Below are positions 28,165 through 39,040 of a stretch of DNA of 64,000 nucleotides, in pieces. The notes beneath the pieces were generated by a model. It made no database searches. It saw only the letters and a list, made by a program, of their open reading frames with translations, and had not been told where the DNA came from. Position 1 is the stretch's first letter. Each line of letters starts with the position of its first letter. The translations under genes were made by a program, and so were the position numbers. The stretch comes from an uncultured bacterium (GTDB lineage: Bacteria; Spirochaetota; Leptospiria; Leptospirales; Leptonemataceae). The stretch lies in NCBI GenBank assembly GCA_937928085.1, contig CALFVU010000013.1, forward strand, positions 28,849-92,848. The letters are read 5' to 3'.

Positions 28165-29304
28165 CTATATTTCTTTTGCATCTTTTGGATTAGCCATACA
28201 TAGAATAGGTACTGAATACTGTAGGTGTGGAAGGTTTTCTTCGGTAAGTCTTTGACTGGTTTTTCCGGGACCGAAATCTATAATGTAATCCACTTTTAAC
28301 ATAGAAATAGGTTTCAGTGCTAAATCCCAATATAAAGTATTGACATATAAGTCTCTTGTCATTATAGGTAAAAGATCTTTGTATTCTCTGTAATCTTTTC
28401 CACTTGAAAAAGTATAAATAGGAAACTTTAAATCTTTAGTATTATAAACAAAATTTTCTTTTTTGACATCATCTAATAATATTTCTACACAAGGTTCCAT
28501 ATAAGGACTATGAAAAGGACAGGTTGTTTTAAGAAAGATATATTTGATTTTATTTTCTTCTAAAAATTTTTGATGAATTTTATAAAAAAGTAATAATGAT
28601 TTTCTATAAGAAGACAAAACACGATTTGTAGGAGTATTATAGAGTCCAATGTAAATGGGTTTTTCTTCCTTATAAGTAGAATTGAATTCTTCAACGAGAT
28701 TTGATATAATGGAATGTTCACTACCTAGTACAGCCACCATAGGCGATGGATCTTTTAAATTCAACTCTTCTGCTAATTGCAATTCTTCTTTCGATGCTTC
28801 TATGTAAGGAAAAACTTCTTGTGATCTTAAAGCAAGATAGGTAACGTACTTCATATAAAATCTTAGAGCTTGAAAGTATTCTTCCTTTTCTAATCCAAAT
28901 CCTAATAAAGTTGATGAAATTAACCCCTGACTATGGCCTGTAGCTCCCGCAATTATATTTTGAATTTGGGAATATGGATATTTTTTACGGAATAATTCGT
29001 AATACGCTAACTGTGTCATTTGAATCATAATTAGGGATACGCCAGCAGTTGAGAGATAATCATCCGAAGGGAGTTTATTCTCGTCTTTAAGCCATTGCTC
29101 TGGATATATACCTTTTGGTGTTGCTATGGCATCTTTGGTTAATGGGTGTAGTTCTTGAAATACATCAAAACAAACAGAGAAAAATTCTTTAATTTCATTA
29201 GAATCATAAATTTTTTTTAATTCTCTATACCATGGAGATCCCTGTCCACCCATCTGAAAAAAAATTTTTTTATTTTGCTGCTTTAACTGGTGGATTAAAC
29301 TCAT
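28165..29304 (-). CDS. Acyl/malonyl transferase resembling the AT domain of type I fatty acid synthase
   Basis: 379 residues, longer than FabD (about 310). Residues 18-22 read MGGQG, the nucleophile elbow is TGHSQGLIS with Ser125, and the catalytic His is 265 in CPFHSPYM. The combination GHSQG plus PFHSPY plus the spacing fits the AT/MPT domains of fungal and actinobacterial type I FAS better than FabD (GHSLGE). It stands alone, not fused to other FAS domains, between efp and a LOG gene. It presumably transfers acyl groups between CoA and carrier protein. Confidence 0.72.
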   Translation of the reverse strand: MSLIHQLKQQNKKIFFQMGGQGSPWYRELKKIYDSNEIKEFFSVCFDVFQELHPLTKDAIATPKGIYPEQWLKDENKLPSDDYLSTAGVSLIMIQMTQLAYYELFRKKYPYSQIQNIIAGATGHSQGLISSTLLGFGLEKEEYFQALRFYMKYVTYLALRSQEVFPYIEASKEELQLAEELNLKDPSPMVAVLGSEHSIISNLVEEFNSTYKEEKPIYIGLYNTPTNRVLSSYRKSLLLFYKIHQKFLEENKIKYIFLKTTCPFHSPYMEPCVEILLDDVKKENFVYNTKDLKFPIYTFSSGKDYREYKDLLPIMTRDLYVNTLYWDLALKPISMLKVDYIIDFGPGKTSQRLTEENLPHLQYSVPILCMANPKDAKEI

Positions 29305-29313
29305 ATTATACTC

Positions 29314-29877
29314 CTATTTGTTTACTCTTTCTACAAAGGATAGATCACGAAGATCAATACGAATGATATCACCTTGTCGGATATGAATAGGAACAGAAAT
29401 TTCACCCCCTGTTTCTACGCGAACTTTTTTCCAGGCTGTTCCAACTGTGTCTCCTTTTATTCCTTCTTCGGCATAAGTGACTTCTAATTCAACAAAATTG
29501 GGTGGAGAAACGCTTACAGGTTGATTTTCATAAAAATAAACATCAAATACCATCTGTTCTTTTATAAAGTCTAAAATATCCTCTAATAGTGAGGCTGGAA
29601 TCGAATATTGTTCGTAATCGCTTTGATCCATCATTACTAATTGATTCCCTTCTTGATAAAGATAGCTCATACTTTTTTTTTCTAGCTCTACATCTTCTAA
29701 TTTTTCTGAGGATTTAAATGTTCTTTCAACTACATTCCCTTTTTTTATGTTTTTTAGTTTTGTCCTTACAAATGCACTGCCTTTACCAGGATTTACAAAT
29801 TGGGAAAAAGTAACGGTATACAATTCACCATCTACTTTGATTACAGTACCTTTTCTTAGGTCAATAGGGTTAATCAT
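29314..29877 (-). CDS. efp: Elongation factor P
   Basis: 187 residues, normal length. It promotes peptide bond formation at polyproline stretches. The tip loop reads NPGKGSAFV with Lys32, the residue modified in many bacteria. The last domain contains GDTVGTAWKKVRVETGGEI and ends RIDLRDLSFVERV. No modification gene (epmA, ymfI) is seen nearby. It heads the operon with the acyltransferase (9-base gap) and LOG genes. Confidence 0.95.
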   Translation of the reverse strand: MINPIDLRKGTVIKVDGELYTVTFSQFVNPGKGSAFVRTKLKNIKKGNVVERTFKSSEKLEDVELEKKSMSYLYQEGNQLVMMDQSDYEQYSIPASLLEDILDFIKEQMVFDVYFYENQPVSVSPPNFVELEVTYAEEGIKGDTVGTAWKKVRVETGGEISVPIHIRQGDIIRIDLRDLSFVERVNK

Positions 29878-29961
29878 AATAGTTTGATAATTTTTTTAGT
29901 GTTTTTATATAGTCTATAATTTTTATTTACTAAAATGGATTTTAAAAAAATTTTATAATTT

Positions 29962-31056
29962 ATGAAGCTTCGTATACCTTTATCATTAAAAGATTTAGAA
30001 AAACAACTAAAACATCAAATTGATTTTACAATTACAAAAATAGAAGAAAACATTATTATTAAAGAAATCAGTTCTATTGAATTTTATACAAAAGAGTCTT
30101 TGATTTTTATCAATCATAAAAAAAATTTACAATATTTAAAGAAAGATTTTGATCCTTTAGTTATTGTTACGAATCAAGAAATCTACAAACTTTTGGAAGA
30201 AAAAAAACTGAATTCAATTTTTGTGATCACTAAAAATGTAGATGTTTTTAGAGCTCTATTTTTACAAAAATTTTTAGATAAAGATGTAAGAAAAACTTAC
30301 TGGGGGAGGATTCATCCTACTGCAGTTATACACAAGGAGGCAAAAGTTTCATCAAGTGCTATTGTAGGACCTAATGTAGTGATTGAACCCAAAGCGGTTA
30401 TTGATGATAATGTTGTTATTATGGCAAATTGTATTATCGAAGAAGGTGCCCATGTAGGAGAAAATACAGTTTTATATCCAAATGTGTATGTAGGTTGGAG
30501 TTGCATTATTGGAAAAAATTGTATCATACATCCCGGTACGATTATTGGTTCGGAAGGATTTGGATTTGCACAGGATGAAAATTTTCGTCATTATCGCATT
30601 CCTCAGTTGGGAATTGTAGAAATCGAAGATAATGTAGTCATTGGAGCCAATTGTTGTATCGATAGAGCCTCTTTTGAAAAAACTATTATTCGCAAAGGTG
30701 TGATAACAGATAATTTGGTTCATGTAGCTCATAATTGCGAAATAGGAGAGAATAGCATCTTGGTTGCACAAGTAGGAATTGCTGGCTCTAGTAAATTGGG
30801 GCAAAAAGTCATTTGTAGTGGACAAGTGGGAATTTCTGATCATGTATCCATTGCAGAGAATACAATTTTATTAGCAAGGACAGCAGTATTAGATAGTATC
30901 AACCAGTCTGGAACTTATATGGGATATCCTGCAATACCTGCAATAAAGTTCCAAAGATTACAAATTCATCTTCATAAACTAGAAGAATATGCAAAAGAAA
31001 TTAAAGAAATGCGAAACAAAATAAAAGAACTAGAAGAGCATCTAAAAAAAACTTAA
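29962..31056 (+). CDS. lpxD: UDP-3-O-acylglucosamine N-acyltransferase
   Basis: 364 residues. It adds the N-linked acyl chain in lipid A synthesis, showing that the organism makes LPS. An N-terminal substrate-recognition domain (about 1-110) is followed by a left-handed beta-helix of hexapeptide repeats (about 118-315). The catalytic His257 is in [13 protein letters not shown]-terminal coiled helix (about 330-364) is typical. It is divergent from efp, 84 bases away. Confidence 0.94.
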   Translation: MKLRIPLSLKDLEKQLKHQIDFTITKIEENIIIKEISSIEFYTKESLIFINHKKNLQYLKKDFDPLVIVTNQEIYKLLEEKKLNSIFVITKNVDVFRALFLQKFLDKDVRKTYWGRIHPTAVIHKEAKVSSSAIVGPNVVIEPKAVIDDNVVIMANCIIEEGAHVGENTVLYPNVYVGWSCIIGKNCIIHPGTIIGSEGFGFAQDENFRHYRIPQLGIVEIEDNVVIGANCCIDRASFEKTIIRKGVITDNLVHVAHNCEIGENSILVAQVGIAGSSKLGQKVICSGQVGISDHVSIAENTILLARTAVLDSINQSGTYMGYPAIPAIKFQRLQIHLHKLEEYAKEIKEMRNKIKELEEHLKKT

Positions 31057-31121
31057 AAATTATCGAACTAAGTATAAAGATCTTTCGTCGGAAAAATAAA
31101 TACTCGAAAGGAGGAAAAACG

Positions 31122-32111
31122 ATGAATTTTAAAAAATTCATATTGCTCTTTTTTCTTTTAATTGTTGGTATAGGAGCACAAGAAAAAAATCAATTAAGGA
31201 TCAACTTTGGCTTATGGGGTGGTTTGATAGAGAATGAATTACAAGATAGATTCAGGCTAGATCATCTAATTGAGGAAAATCAAATATTACGATATGATTC
31301 AAACTGGTCTAAAATAAATCCTTTTTTTATTTATCCGATAGGAGTTGATTTTTTATCATCGAAAGATGATATCAATTTTATCATTAGTTTATCGTTAGGT
31401 TATTTTTTTCCTCTGTATGAATATATTAGCGTTGATCAGGACTTTAATACGATCCGTTTTGTTCGGTTCCAAAATATAGTAAGTTCTCTTTCTGAATCTA
31501 CTTTGGGTTGGATTTTAAAATTTAATCGTTTTACGTTTATTCCTAAATTTGGATCACAAGGATATAGAAAAGTTCAAAGGTATAAAGAAGAGAGTTTTGG
31601 ACGAAATATTGGAATATCCATTGGTACTAATTTTGGAAATAATGAATTTGATGCTTTTAATTTTGGATATATATTGGGTTTTGATTTTGAACAAAATTTA
31701 AATGAAGTTTTTTCGATTGTAGGAGGATTTTTTAGTTCTAAGGCTTTTTCGAATGAAAACGGAAAAATGGAATTTAAAACTACGAATATTTTTATAAGAG
31801 ATGATTCTTTTGAGTTGAAAACAACCTCACAATCATCAAATTTTCTTGTAAAAAGAGAAAGATATAAACTTGGGATTTTGTATAAATTAAATGAAAGAGA
31901 ACAATTAGAAGTCGGAATTCGTTCTGAAAAACAAAATTTTTCCTATCCAGGATATAAAAATTTAGCGCTATCTTTTACTAACCAAATCATAAAATTTGAT
32001 TCAAATATTTTTGAATTGTTTACAGATTCAATTCTGTGGTCAAAAGAAAATATTCAACAAATTGGTTATTTTTATATTACTTTCCAGCGTAAAATCGATT
32101 TAAAAAATTAG
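31122..32111 (+). CDS. Probable outer membrane protein, unrecognised
   Basis: 329 residues with a strong AAAGGAGG site. The signal peptide (about 1-19) ends IGAQEK. The mature part has many alternating hydrophobic strands with aromatic residues (for example LRINFGLWGG, FIISLSLGYFF, YKLGILYKLNEREQLEVGIR). The end YFYITFQRKIDLKN is beta-barrel-like, although the final residue is Asn rather than Phe. I do not recognise a family. It has its own terminator, so it may be a single-gene unit or the last gene after lpxD. Confidence 0.55.
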   Translation: MNFKKFILLFFLLIVGIGAQEKNQLRINFGLWGGLIENELQDRFRLDHLIEENQILRYDSNWSKINPFFIYPIGVDFLSSKDDINFIISLSLGYFFPLYEYISVDQDFNTIRFVRFQNIVSSLSESTLGWILKFNRFTFIPKFGSQGYRKVQRYKEESFGRNIGISIGTNFGNNEFDAFNFGYILGFDFEQNLNEVFSIVGGFFSSKAFSNENGKMEFKTTNIFIRDDSFELKTTSQSSNFLVKRERYKLGILYKLNEREQLEVGIRSEKQNFSYPGYKNLALSFTNQIIKFDSNIFELFTDSILWSKENIQQIGYFYITFQRKIDLKN

Positions 32112-32138
32112 GGAAGAATTTCCCTAATTTTTTTTCAT
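32105..32138 (+). terminator. Rho-independent terminator after the outer membrane protein gene
   Basis: An 11-bp perfect stem (32105-32115 with 32120-32130) and a 4-base loop, followed by a run of T. The stop codon TAG of the gene lies inside the left arm. Confidence 0.85.
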
Positions 32139-32238
32139 AAAAAAATTTTAAGTTTTTAAAAAAATTTTGTTTTTAATTTTTTTATTAAATTTTCTATCAA
32201 CATATTTTAAAAAAAATTCAAAATGAATAATTTTTTAG

Positions 32239-32267
32239 TTGACGCGAAATTTTCGTAATTTTATTTT
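32239..32267 (+). promoter_or_regulatory. Candidate groESL promoter
   Basis: TTGACG at 32239-32244, a 17-base spacer and TATTTT at 32262-32267. The predicted start of transcription is about 32274, just before the CIRCE-like operator, which is where HrcA would block it. Confidence 0.55.
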
Positions 32268-32277
32268 GTCATTAAAT

Positions 32278-32304
32278 TTAGCAATCAACTGTATCGATTG
32301 CTAA
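32278..32304. promoter_or_regulatory. CIRCE-like HrcA operator (variant)
   Basis: A perfect inverted repeat, TTAGCAATC-N9-GATTGCTAA. The spacing and outer bases match the canonical CIRCE element TTAGCACTC-N9-GAGTGCTAA, with one compensating change in each arm. It lies 35 bases before groES. HrcA should repress the operon here at normal temperature; hrcA itself is not in the window. Confidence 0.85.
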
Positions 32305-32339
32305 AATTGTAATAATAAAATTTTATAAGGAGGTACAAT

Positions 32340-32624
32340 ATGAGTATAAAACCATTACAAGACAGGGTTTTGATTGAACCATTAGAAGAAAAAGAGGAAA
32401 AAATAGGAAGTATCATTATTCCAGATACAGCAAAAGAAAAACCACAAGAAGGTAAAGTGATAGCAGTGGGTCCAGGACGTCAGGAAAATGGTAAGCTAAT
32501 TCCATTACAAGTCAAAGTAGGAGATAGAGTTCTTTATGGAAAATATGCAGGTACAGAAATTAAAAAAGACGGGAAAGAGTATCTAATTGTTCGAGAAAGT
32601 GATATTTTAGCAATCATAGAATAA
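32340..32624 (+). CDS. groES: Co-chaperonin GroES
   Basis: 94 residues, normal length, with a strong AAGGAGG site. Signature [18 protein letters not shown] at the start; the mobile loop that touches GroEL is around GSIIIPDTA. The roof segment and C-terminal [11 protein letters not shown] are standard. It is controlled by the CIRCE-like element upstream and is co-transcribed with groEL, 24 bases downstream. Confidence 0.97.
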   Translation: MSIKPLQDRVLIEPLEEKEEKIGSIIIPDTAKEKPQEGKVIAVGPGRQENGKLIPLQVKVGDRVLYGKYAGTEIKKDGKEYLIVRESDILAIIE

Positions 32625-34280
<1,656 letters not shown>

Positions 34281-34284
34281 TCTA

Positions 34285-34313
34285 AATGACGCCTATCTTA
34301 AGGCGTCATTTTT
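34285..34313 (+). terminator. Rho-independent terminator of groESL
   Basis: A 10-bp perfect stem (34285-34294 with 34301-34310), a 6-base loop and a short T-run, beginning 4 bases after the groEL stop. Confidence 0.88.
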
Positions 34314-34480
34314 AGAATAATAAATCCTTGCTTTATCAAATCTATTGATGCACAAAGGCACTAAATAATCCACTGTCGAAATATCTCTTTATTGCCAAGT
34401 TTTAATCATGATTAAATCCTAACCTCAATTTATGTTATCGATTTTAAAGTTTTTTATTTACTTGAGAAAAACATAAAGAA

Positions 34481-35803
34481 ATGAAAGATATGCAAAACGA
34501 AGTTTTCGAAGTGATTGGTGGATTTAGTATTAATGGAGTAATCAAGCCTCAAGGAAACAAAAACGAAGCTTTACCGATTTTATCAGCTTCTATTTTAGCA
34601 ACCGAACCCGTTTATATTGAAAATTTACCAGTTATAGAAGATGTAAAACAAATGATCGAAATCTTAAAAAATCTTGGAATAAAAGTTGAATATCCATATC
34701 AAAATGATTTAACTAAAATTAAAATTTATCCAGATGGAAAAATCAAAACAGAAATTCCAAAGGAACTTAGTTCTTTGCTTAGAGGATCGTTAACTTTAGC
34801 AGGTCCTATTTTAGCAAGAGAAAGAGAAGTTTTTCTGCCAAGGCCTGGAGGAGATAGAATTGGAAGAAGAAGATTGGATACTCATATTTTAGCTTTTGAA
34901 TCTCTAGGGGCAAATGTAAAAGTATATCCTGATGGTTTCGAAATCAAAGCAGATATACTAAAATCGGCCGATATTTTGCTTGATGAAACCTCCGTAACTG
35001 CAACAGAAAATGCGATTTGTGTTGCAGTTCTTACAGAAGGAGAGACTATCATTCGCAATGCGGCGTCTGAACCTCATGTCCAAAATTTATGTCATTTTTT
35101 GAATCAATTAGGAGCTAAAATTGAAGGTATTGGTTCTAATGTTTTGAGGATTAAAGGGGTGAAAAAGCTAACGGGTACAAGTCATAAAATTTCATCGGAT
35201 TATTTAGAAGTAGGAAGTTTTATTTCTTTAGCAGCAACAACTCGAGGAGAAATTATTATAGAGGATCCAGATCTAAAAAATTTAAGGATGATTCGAATGG
35301 CATTTGCGAAATTAGGTATTTTAGTACGAGAAGAAAAAAAAGAAGAAAAAGAATATTTAATAGTGCCTAAAGATCAAAGTCTTAAAATCCAGATGGATAT
35401 AGGGGGAGCTATTCCAAAAATTGAATCCGCCCCTTGGCCAGGGTTTCCAGCAGATATGACCTCTGTGATGTTGGTTACCGCTACTCAATGCGATGGGACT
35501 ATTCTAATTCATGAAAAATTATTTGAATCAAGATTATTTTTTACTGATCGATTGATTTCGATGGGTGCAAGAATTGTGCTTTGCGATCCTCACAGAGCTG
35601 TTGTTATCGGTCCAACTCCGTTATACGGAAGTATAGTTTCTTCTCCAGACATTCGGGCTGGTATGGCAATGCTAATTGCAGCCTTATGTGCAGAGGGTAA
35701 AACAATTATACAGAATATCCATCAAATCGATAGAGGATTTATGAATATCGAGACAAGATTAAACCAATTGGGAGCTAAAATACAACGTAAAGTAATTTCT
35801 TAA
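34481..35803 (+). CDS. murA: UDP-N-acetylglucosamine 1-carboxyvinyltransferase with Asp at the catalytic Cys position
   Basis: 440 residues. It transfers enolpyruvate from PEP to UDP-GlcNAc, the first committed step of peptidoglycan synthesis. [11 protein letters not shown] is the N-terminal signature. The active loop reads [14 protein letters not shown], so Asp125 replaces the usual Cys (Cys115 in E. coli). This change is known from Mycobacterium, Chlamydia and Borrelia; it keeps activity and prevents alkylation by fosfomycin. The DxTSVTA-like region and [11 protein letters not shown] are conserved. It is a single gene with about 200 bases upstream. A second ATG three codons later is also possible as start. 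Confidence 0.95.
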   Translation: MKDMQNEVFEVIGGFSINGVIKPQGNKNEALPILSASILATEPVYIENLPVIEDVKQMIEILKNLGIKVEYPYQNDLTKIKIYPDGKIKTEIPKELSSLLRGSLTLAGPILAREREVFLPRPGGDRIGRRRLDTHILAFESLGANVKVYPDGFEIKADILKSADILLDETSVTATENAICVAVLTEGETIIRNAASEPHVQNLCHFLNQLGAKIEGIGSNVLRIKGVKKLTGTSHKISSDYLEVGSFISLAATTRGEIIIEDPDLKNLRMIRMAFAKLGILVREEKKEEKEYLIVPKDQSLKIQMDIGGAIPKIESAPWPGFPADMTSVMLVTATQCDGTILIHEKLFESRLFFTDRLISMGARIVLCDPHRAVVIGPTPLYGSIVSSPDIRAGMAMLIAALCAEGKTIIQNIHQIDRGFMNIETRLNQLGAKIQRKVIS

Positions 35804-36089
35804 TCAATTAACTCTTAAATAGAAACTAAATATATTTATAAATTTGTAAATTTTTTGAAATTCTATATTCGTTGATTACAGATTAAAATTGAATCTAAAG
35901 ATTTTGAAAATTGTTTGAATTTCTTAGCCTTCGCAGATATTTTAATCGTTTAAAAAAAAATAAAAAATATTTATAAAAAAATTATAGTTCTGGCTTAAAG
36001 TAAAATATAATATCAATTTAGAATTTTTTCTTGTTAAGTGAAGTGATTTTTTGTTGATTATAAAAAAAATTTTTAGAAATAAGGAGCTT

Positions 36090-36938
36090 ATGATTAATAA
36101 AAAATTTATTTTTCTTATTCTATGTATATGTTTATCATTCGATGCATTGTTTGCGGAACAATCCCTTTTAATTTTCTCTGGTGCAGCGAGTAAACCACCT
36201 ACAGAAGAAGCGATAATGGTATTTCAAAAAAAAACGGGTATAAAAGTTGACGTAATTTTTGGTGGATCGGGGTATGTACTGTCCCAGATGATTTTAGGTA
36301 AAAAAGGAGATCTTTATTTTCCCGGATCCTCTGATTTTATGGAAATTGCGAAAAAAAAAGGTGTAGTGTATCCGGAGACAGAAAAGCATGTCGTGTATTT
36401 GGTACCTACTATTAATGTAAAAAAAGACAATCCAAAAAACATAAAGTCATTAAGAGATCTAACAAAACCGAATCTAAAAATAGCAATTGCAACTCCAGAA
36501 AGTGTATGTGTTGGTGCTTATGCAGTGGAAATCATAGAAAAAAATTTTACATTGGAAGAAAAAACAGCTTTTAGAAAAAATTTAATCAATTATACAGAAA
36601 GTTGCGAAAAAACAGCTACTGCGATTTCCTTAAATATTGTTGATGCAGTAATTGGATGGCATGTATTTGAACATTGGGATCCACAAAGAATACAAACGAT
36701 TCCACTAAAAAAAGAAGAAATTATTCGTATTGGATATATTCCTATAGCTATCTCGAAATTTACTCAAAATAAAGCACTTGCTCAGAAATTTATTGATTTT
36801 CTTCTTTCTGAGGAAGGGAAATCGATTTTTAGAAAGTATCATTATTTTATGACACCGATAGAAGCTTTTTCGTGGCTTGGTGAGGAAAAACCTATAGGTG
36901 GAGAGTATATAGTACCTAAAGAATGGATTAAAAAATGA
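36090..36938 (+). CDS. modA: Molybdate/tungstate ABC transporter substrate-binding protein
   Basis: I choose the ATG at 36090, preceded by AAGGAG, over an upstream TTG. It gives a clean signal peptide ending LFAEQ and 282 residues. The mature protein starts LLIFSGAASKPPTEEA, with the serine that binds oxyanion in ModA proteins, and contains FGGSGYVLSQMILGKKGDLYFPGS. ModA, TupA and WtpA types cannot be separated by eye. The stop overlaps modB by 4 bases. No Moco riboswitch or ModE-like site was visible in the 286 bases upstream. Confidence 0.85.
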   Translation: MINKKFIFLILCICLSFDALFAEQSLLIFSGAASKPPTEEAIMVFQKKTGIKVDVIFGGSGYVLSQMILGKKGDLYFPGSSDFMEIAKKKGVVYPETEKHVVYLVPTINVKKDNPKNIKSLRDLTKPNLKIAIATPESVCVGAYAVEIIEKNFTLEEKTAFRKNLINYTESCEKTATAISLNIVDAVIGWHVFEHWDPQRIQTIPLKKEEIIRIGYIPIAISKFTQNKALAQKFIDFLLSEEGKSIFRKYHYFMTPIEAFSWLGEEKPIGGEYIVPKEWIKK

Positions 36939-37708
36939 CATTTCGAAGATTATCAATTGTTTTTGCCTTTTTAATTTTTTCTATTTATGTTGGTCTTTTA
37001 CTTTCTTTGTTTTATTTTTGGAATGGATCACTTTTTATTGAAATTTTGTTTTCTGAAAGGACATTATTTTCGATTCAAATTAGTGTAATTTCAGCCACTA
37101 TTGCAAGCTTACTTTCTTTATTTTTTGCTTTACCATCTGCTTATGCACTTTCGAGATTTAACTTTAAGGGTAAATACATAATTGATATAATGTTAGAACT
37201 TCCTATGATTGTATCTCCTGCAGCTCTAGGTGCAATGCTATTGATATTTTTTAACAATCCGATAGGTGTTTGGATTCAAGAACACAATTTGCAATTTGTG
37301 TTTACTATTTATGGAATCATTCTAGCACAATTGATTACCACTCTTGGTATTGCTACACGATTGATCAAAGCAGCGATGGACGAAGTTCCAACAAGATACG
37401 AAGAGGTGGCGCGTTCATTGGGTGCTTCTCCTTTAAAAGCATTTCTAACAATCACACTTCCTTTAAGTAAAAGAGGAATCTTGGCAGCTTTTATTTTAAC
37501 CTGGGCAAAGTCAATTGGTGAATTTGGAGCAACAATCACATTAGCTGGAACAATGGCAATGAAAACAGAAACTTTACCGATAGCTATTTTTATGCGACTT
37601 TCTACTGCTGATATAGAAGGCACAGTTGTTCTTATTTTTATTCTAGTATTTATTGGTTTTTTAACACTTTCTTTCGTAAGGCTTTTAAGTAAACCAAGAG
37701 TCTCTTAA
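36935..37708 (+). CDS. modB: Molybdate/tungstate ABC transporter permease
   Basis: 257 residues with about five or six membrane helices. The coupling-loop motif EEVARSLGASPLKAFLTITLPLSKRGILAA is the EAA motif, and SIGEFGATITLAG follows, typical for molybdate, tungstate and sulfate permeases. The start ATG overlaps the modA stop (ATGA) and the next gene follows without a gap. Confidence 0.92.
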   Translation: MTFRRLSIVFAFLIFSIYVGLLLSLFYFWNGSLFIEILFSERTLFSIQISVISATIASLLSLFFALPSAYALSRFNFKGKYIIDIMLELPMIVSPAALGAMLLIFFNNPIGVWIQEHNLQFVFTIYGIILAQLITTLGIATRLIKAAMDEVPTRYEEVARSLGASPLKAFLTITLPLSKRGILAAFILTWAKSIGEFGATITLAGTMAMKTETLPIAIFMRLSTADIEGTVVLIFILVFIGFLTLSFVRLLSKPRVS

Positions 37709-38791
37709 ATGTTAGATGTTATTGAAATTGATATCAATGTAAAAGGTTTTTCGATTAAAAATATTTCTCTTAATGTGAAAACTCATACTATTCATTGCTT
37801 AATTGGTCCAACTGGTTGCGGTAAAACTACTCTTTTAGAAGCAATATTAGGTTTAAGAAAAATCAAAAAAGGTAAAATTTTTCTTGAGGGAAAAGACATT
37901 ACAAACTTTCCTGTGCACAAAAGAGGTTTTTCTTATGTTCCCCAGGATTTAGCTATATTTCCTCATCTTACAGTACAAGAAAATATTTTTTATGGCATCC
38001 ATTATGGTAATGTTAAAGATAAAAAAGAAAGTTACAAAAGAGCTATTGAATTAGCGAAGATATTAGGGATTTCTCATTTGTTACAAAGACGGGCTGTGAA
38101 TCTTAGTGGAGGCGAAAGACAGAGAGTAGCTTTAGCAAGAGCTCTTGCATCTGATCAAAAATATATTTTACTCGATGAACCTTTTTCTTCGCTTCACGAA
38201 GGGATGAAGAAAGAATTGTGGTTTCTTTTAAAAGAATTACAAAAAAAATTTGATTTTACTATCTTGATGATCAGTCATGATTTAGAAGAAATATTTTTTT
38301 TATCTGATTATATAAGTGTTATGATGGAAGGTAGAATACTTCAAACAGACAAAAAAGAAATTGTTTATTATAATCCTAAAACCTTACCCATAGCGAAATT
38401 TTTAGGTATAAAAAATATATTTTCTGCTAAATTCATAAGTGTTGAACAAGAATATTATAAATTTTATTGCGATTCTTTACAAAAAGAAATTATTTTACAA
38501 AAACAAAAAATTGAAAACTTTTCTAAAAAAAATATTATGCTTGGAATCCGAAGCGAAGATATTCTAATTCTAAGATCTGATCCACCAAAAAAAAATGAAA
38601 ATCTTCTTAAAGGAGTTATTAAAGAAATATTTTCAGCAGGTTCAAATGTTACGATACTATTTCAACCTTATGGTTCTCAAGAATTATTAGAAATCATTAT
38701 ACCAGAATTTGTAGTAATTCAATTATCTTTAAAACCACAAATCGAAGCTATTGCAGAACTAAGATCAGAACGTTTTTTTGTACTAGAGTGA
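37709..38791 (+). CDS. modC: Molybdate/tungstate ABC transporter ATPase
   Basis: 360 residues. Walker A GPTGCGKTTLLEAI, Q-loop YVPQDLAIFPHLTV, signature LSGGERQRVALARAL, Walker B YILLDEPFSSL and switch His MISHDLEE are all present. A C-terminal TOBE-like region (about 285-360) resembles ModC/CysA ATPases. It completes a three-gene modABC operon. Confidence 0.9.
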   Translation: MLDVIEIDINVKGFSIKNISLNVKTHTIHCLIGPTGCGKTTLLEAILGLRKIKKGKIFLEGKDITNFPVHKRGFSYVPQDLAIFPHLTVQENIFYGIHYGNVKDKKESYKRAIELAKILGISHLLQRRAVNLSGGERQRVALARALASDQKYILLDEPFSSLHEGMKKELWFLLKELQKKFDFTILMISHDLEEIFFLSDYISVMMEGRILQTDKKEIVYYNPKTLPIAKFLGIKNIFSAKFISVEQEYYKFYCDSLQKEIILQKQKIENFSKKNIMLGIRSEDILILRSDPPKKNENLLKGVIKEIFSAGSNVTILFQPYGSQELLEIIIPEFVVIQLSLKPQIEAIAELRSERFFVLE

Positions 38792-39040
38792 TCTATATAA
38801 AAGTGATACAATTTACTATCTATAGATTTTTTTTATTCAGAAATTATTTTTCTATTTTTTTATCAGTTCTAGAAATGTTTCACTGATTGATTTTTGATAA
38901 GTTGTTAAGCTTGTTTAGAAAAAAATAATTTTAAAAAAAAAGAATGTATCTTATTTTAGCAAAAAAGTTATAAAAAATGAATTAGAAAAAAACAAAATAA
39001 TCCATTTTTTTGCAACCCAAATCAAAATCTAATTTCTAAT

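Noticed and set aside
35804..36089. Possible molybdenum cofactor riboswitch or ModE site before modA
   Set aside because: I could find no convincing conserved helices or ModE-type inverted repeat in these bases.
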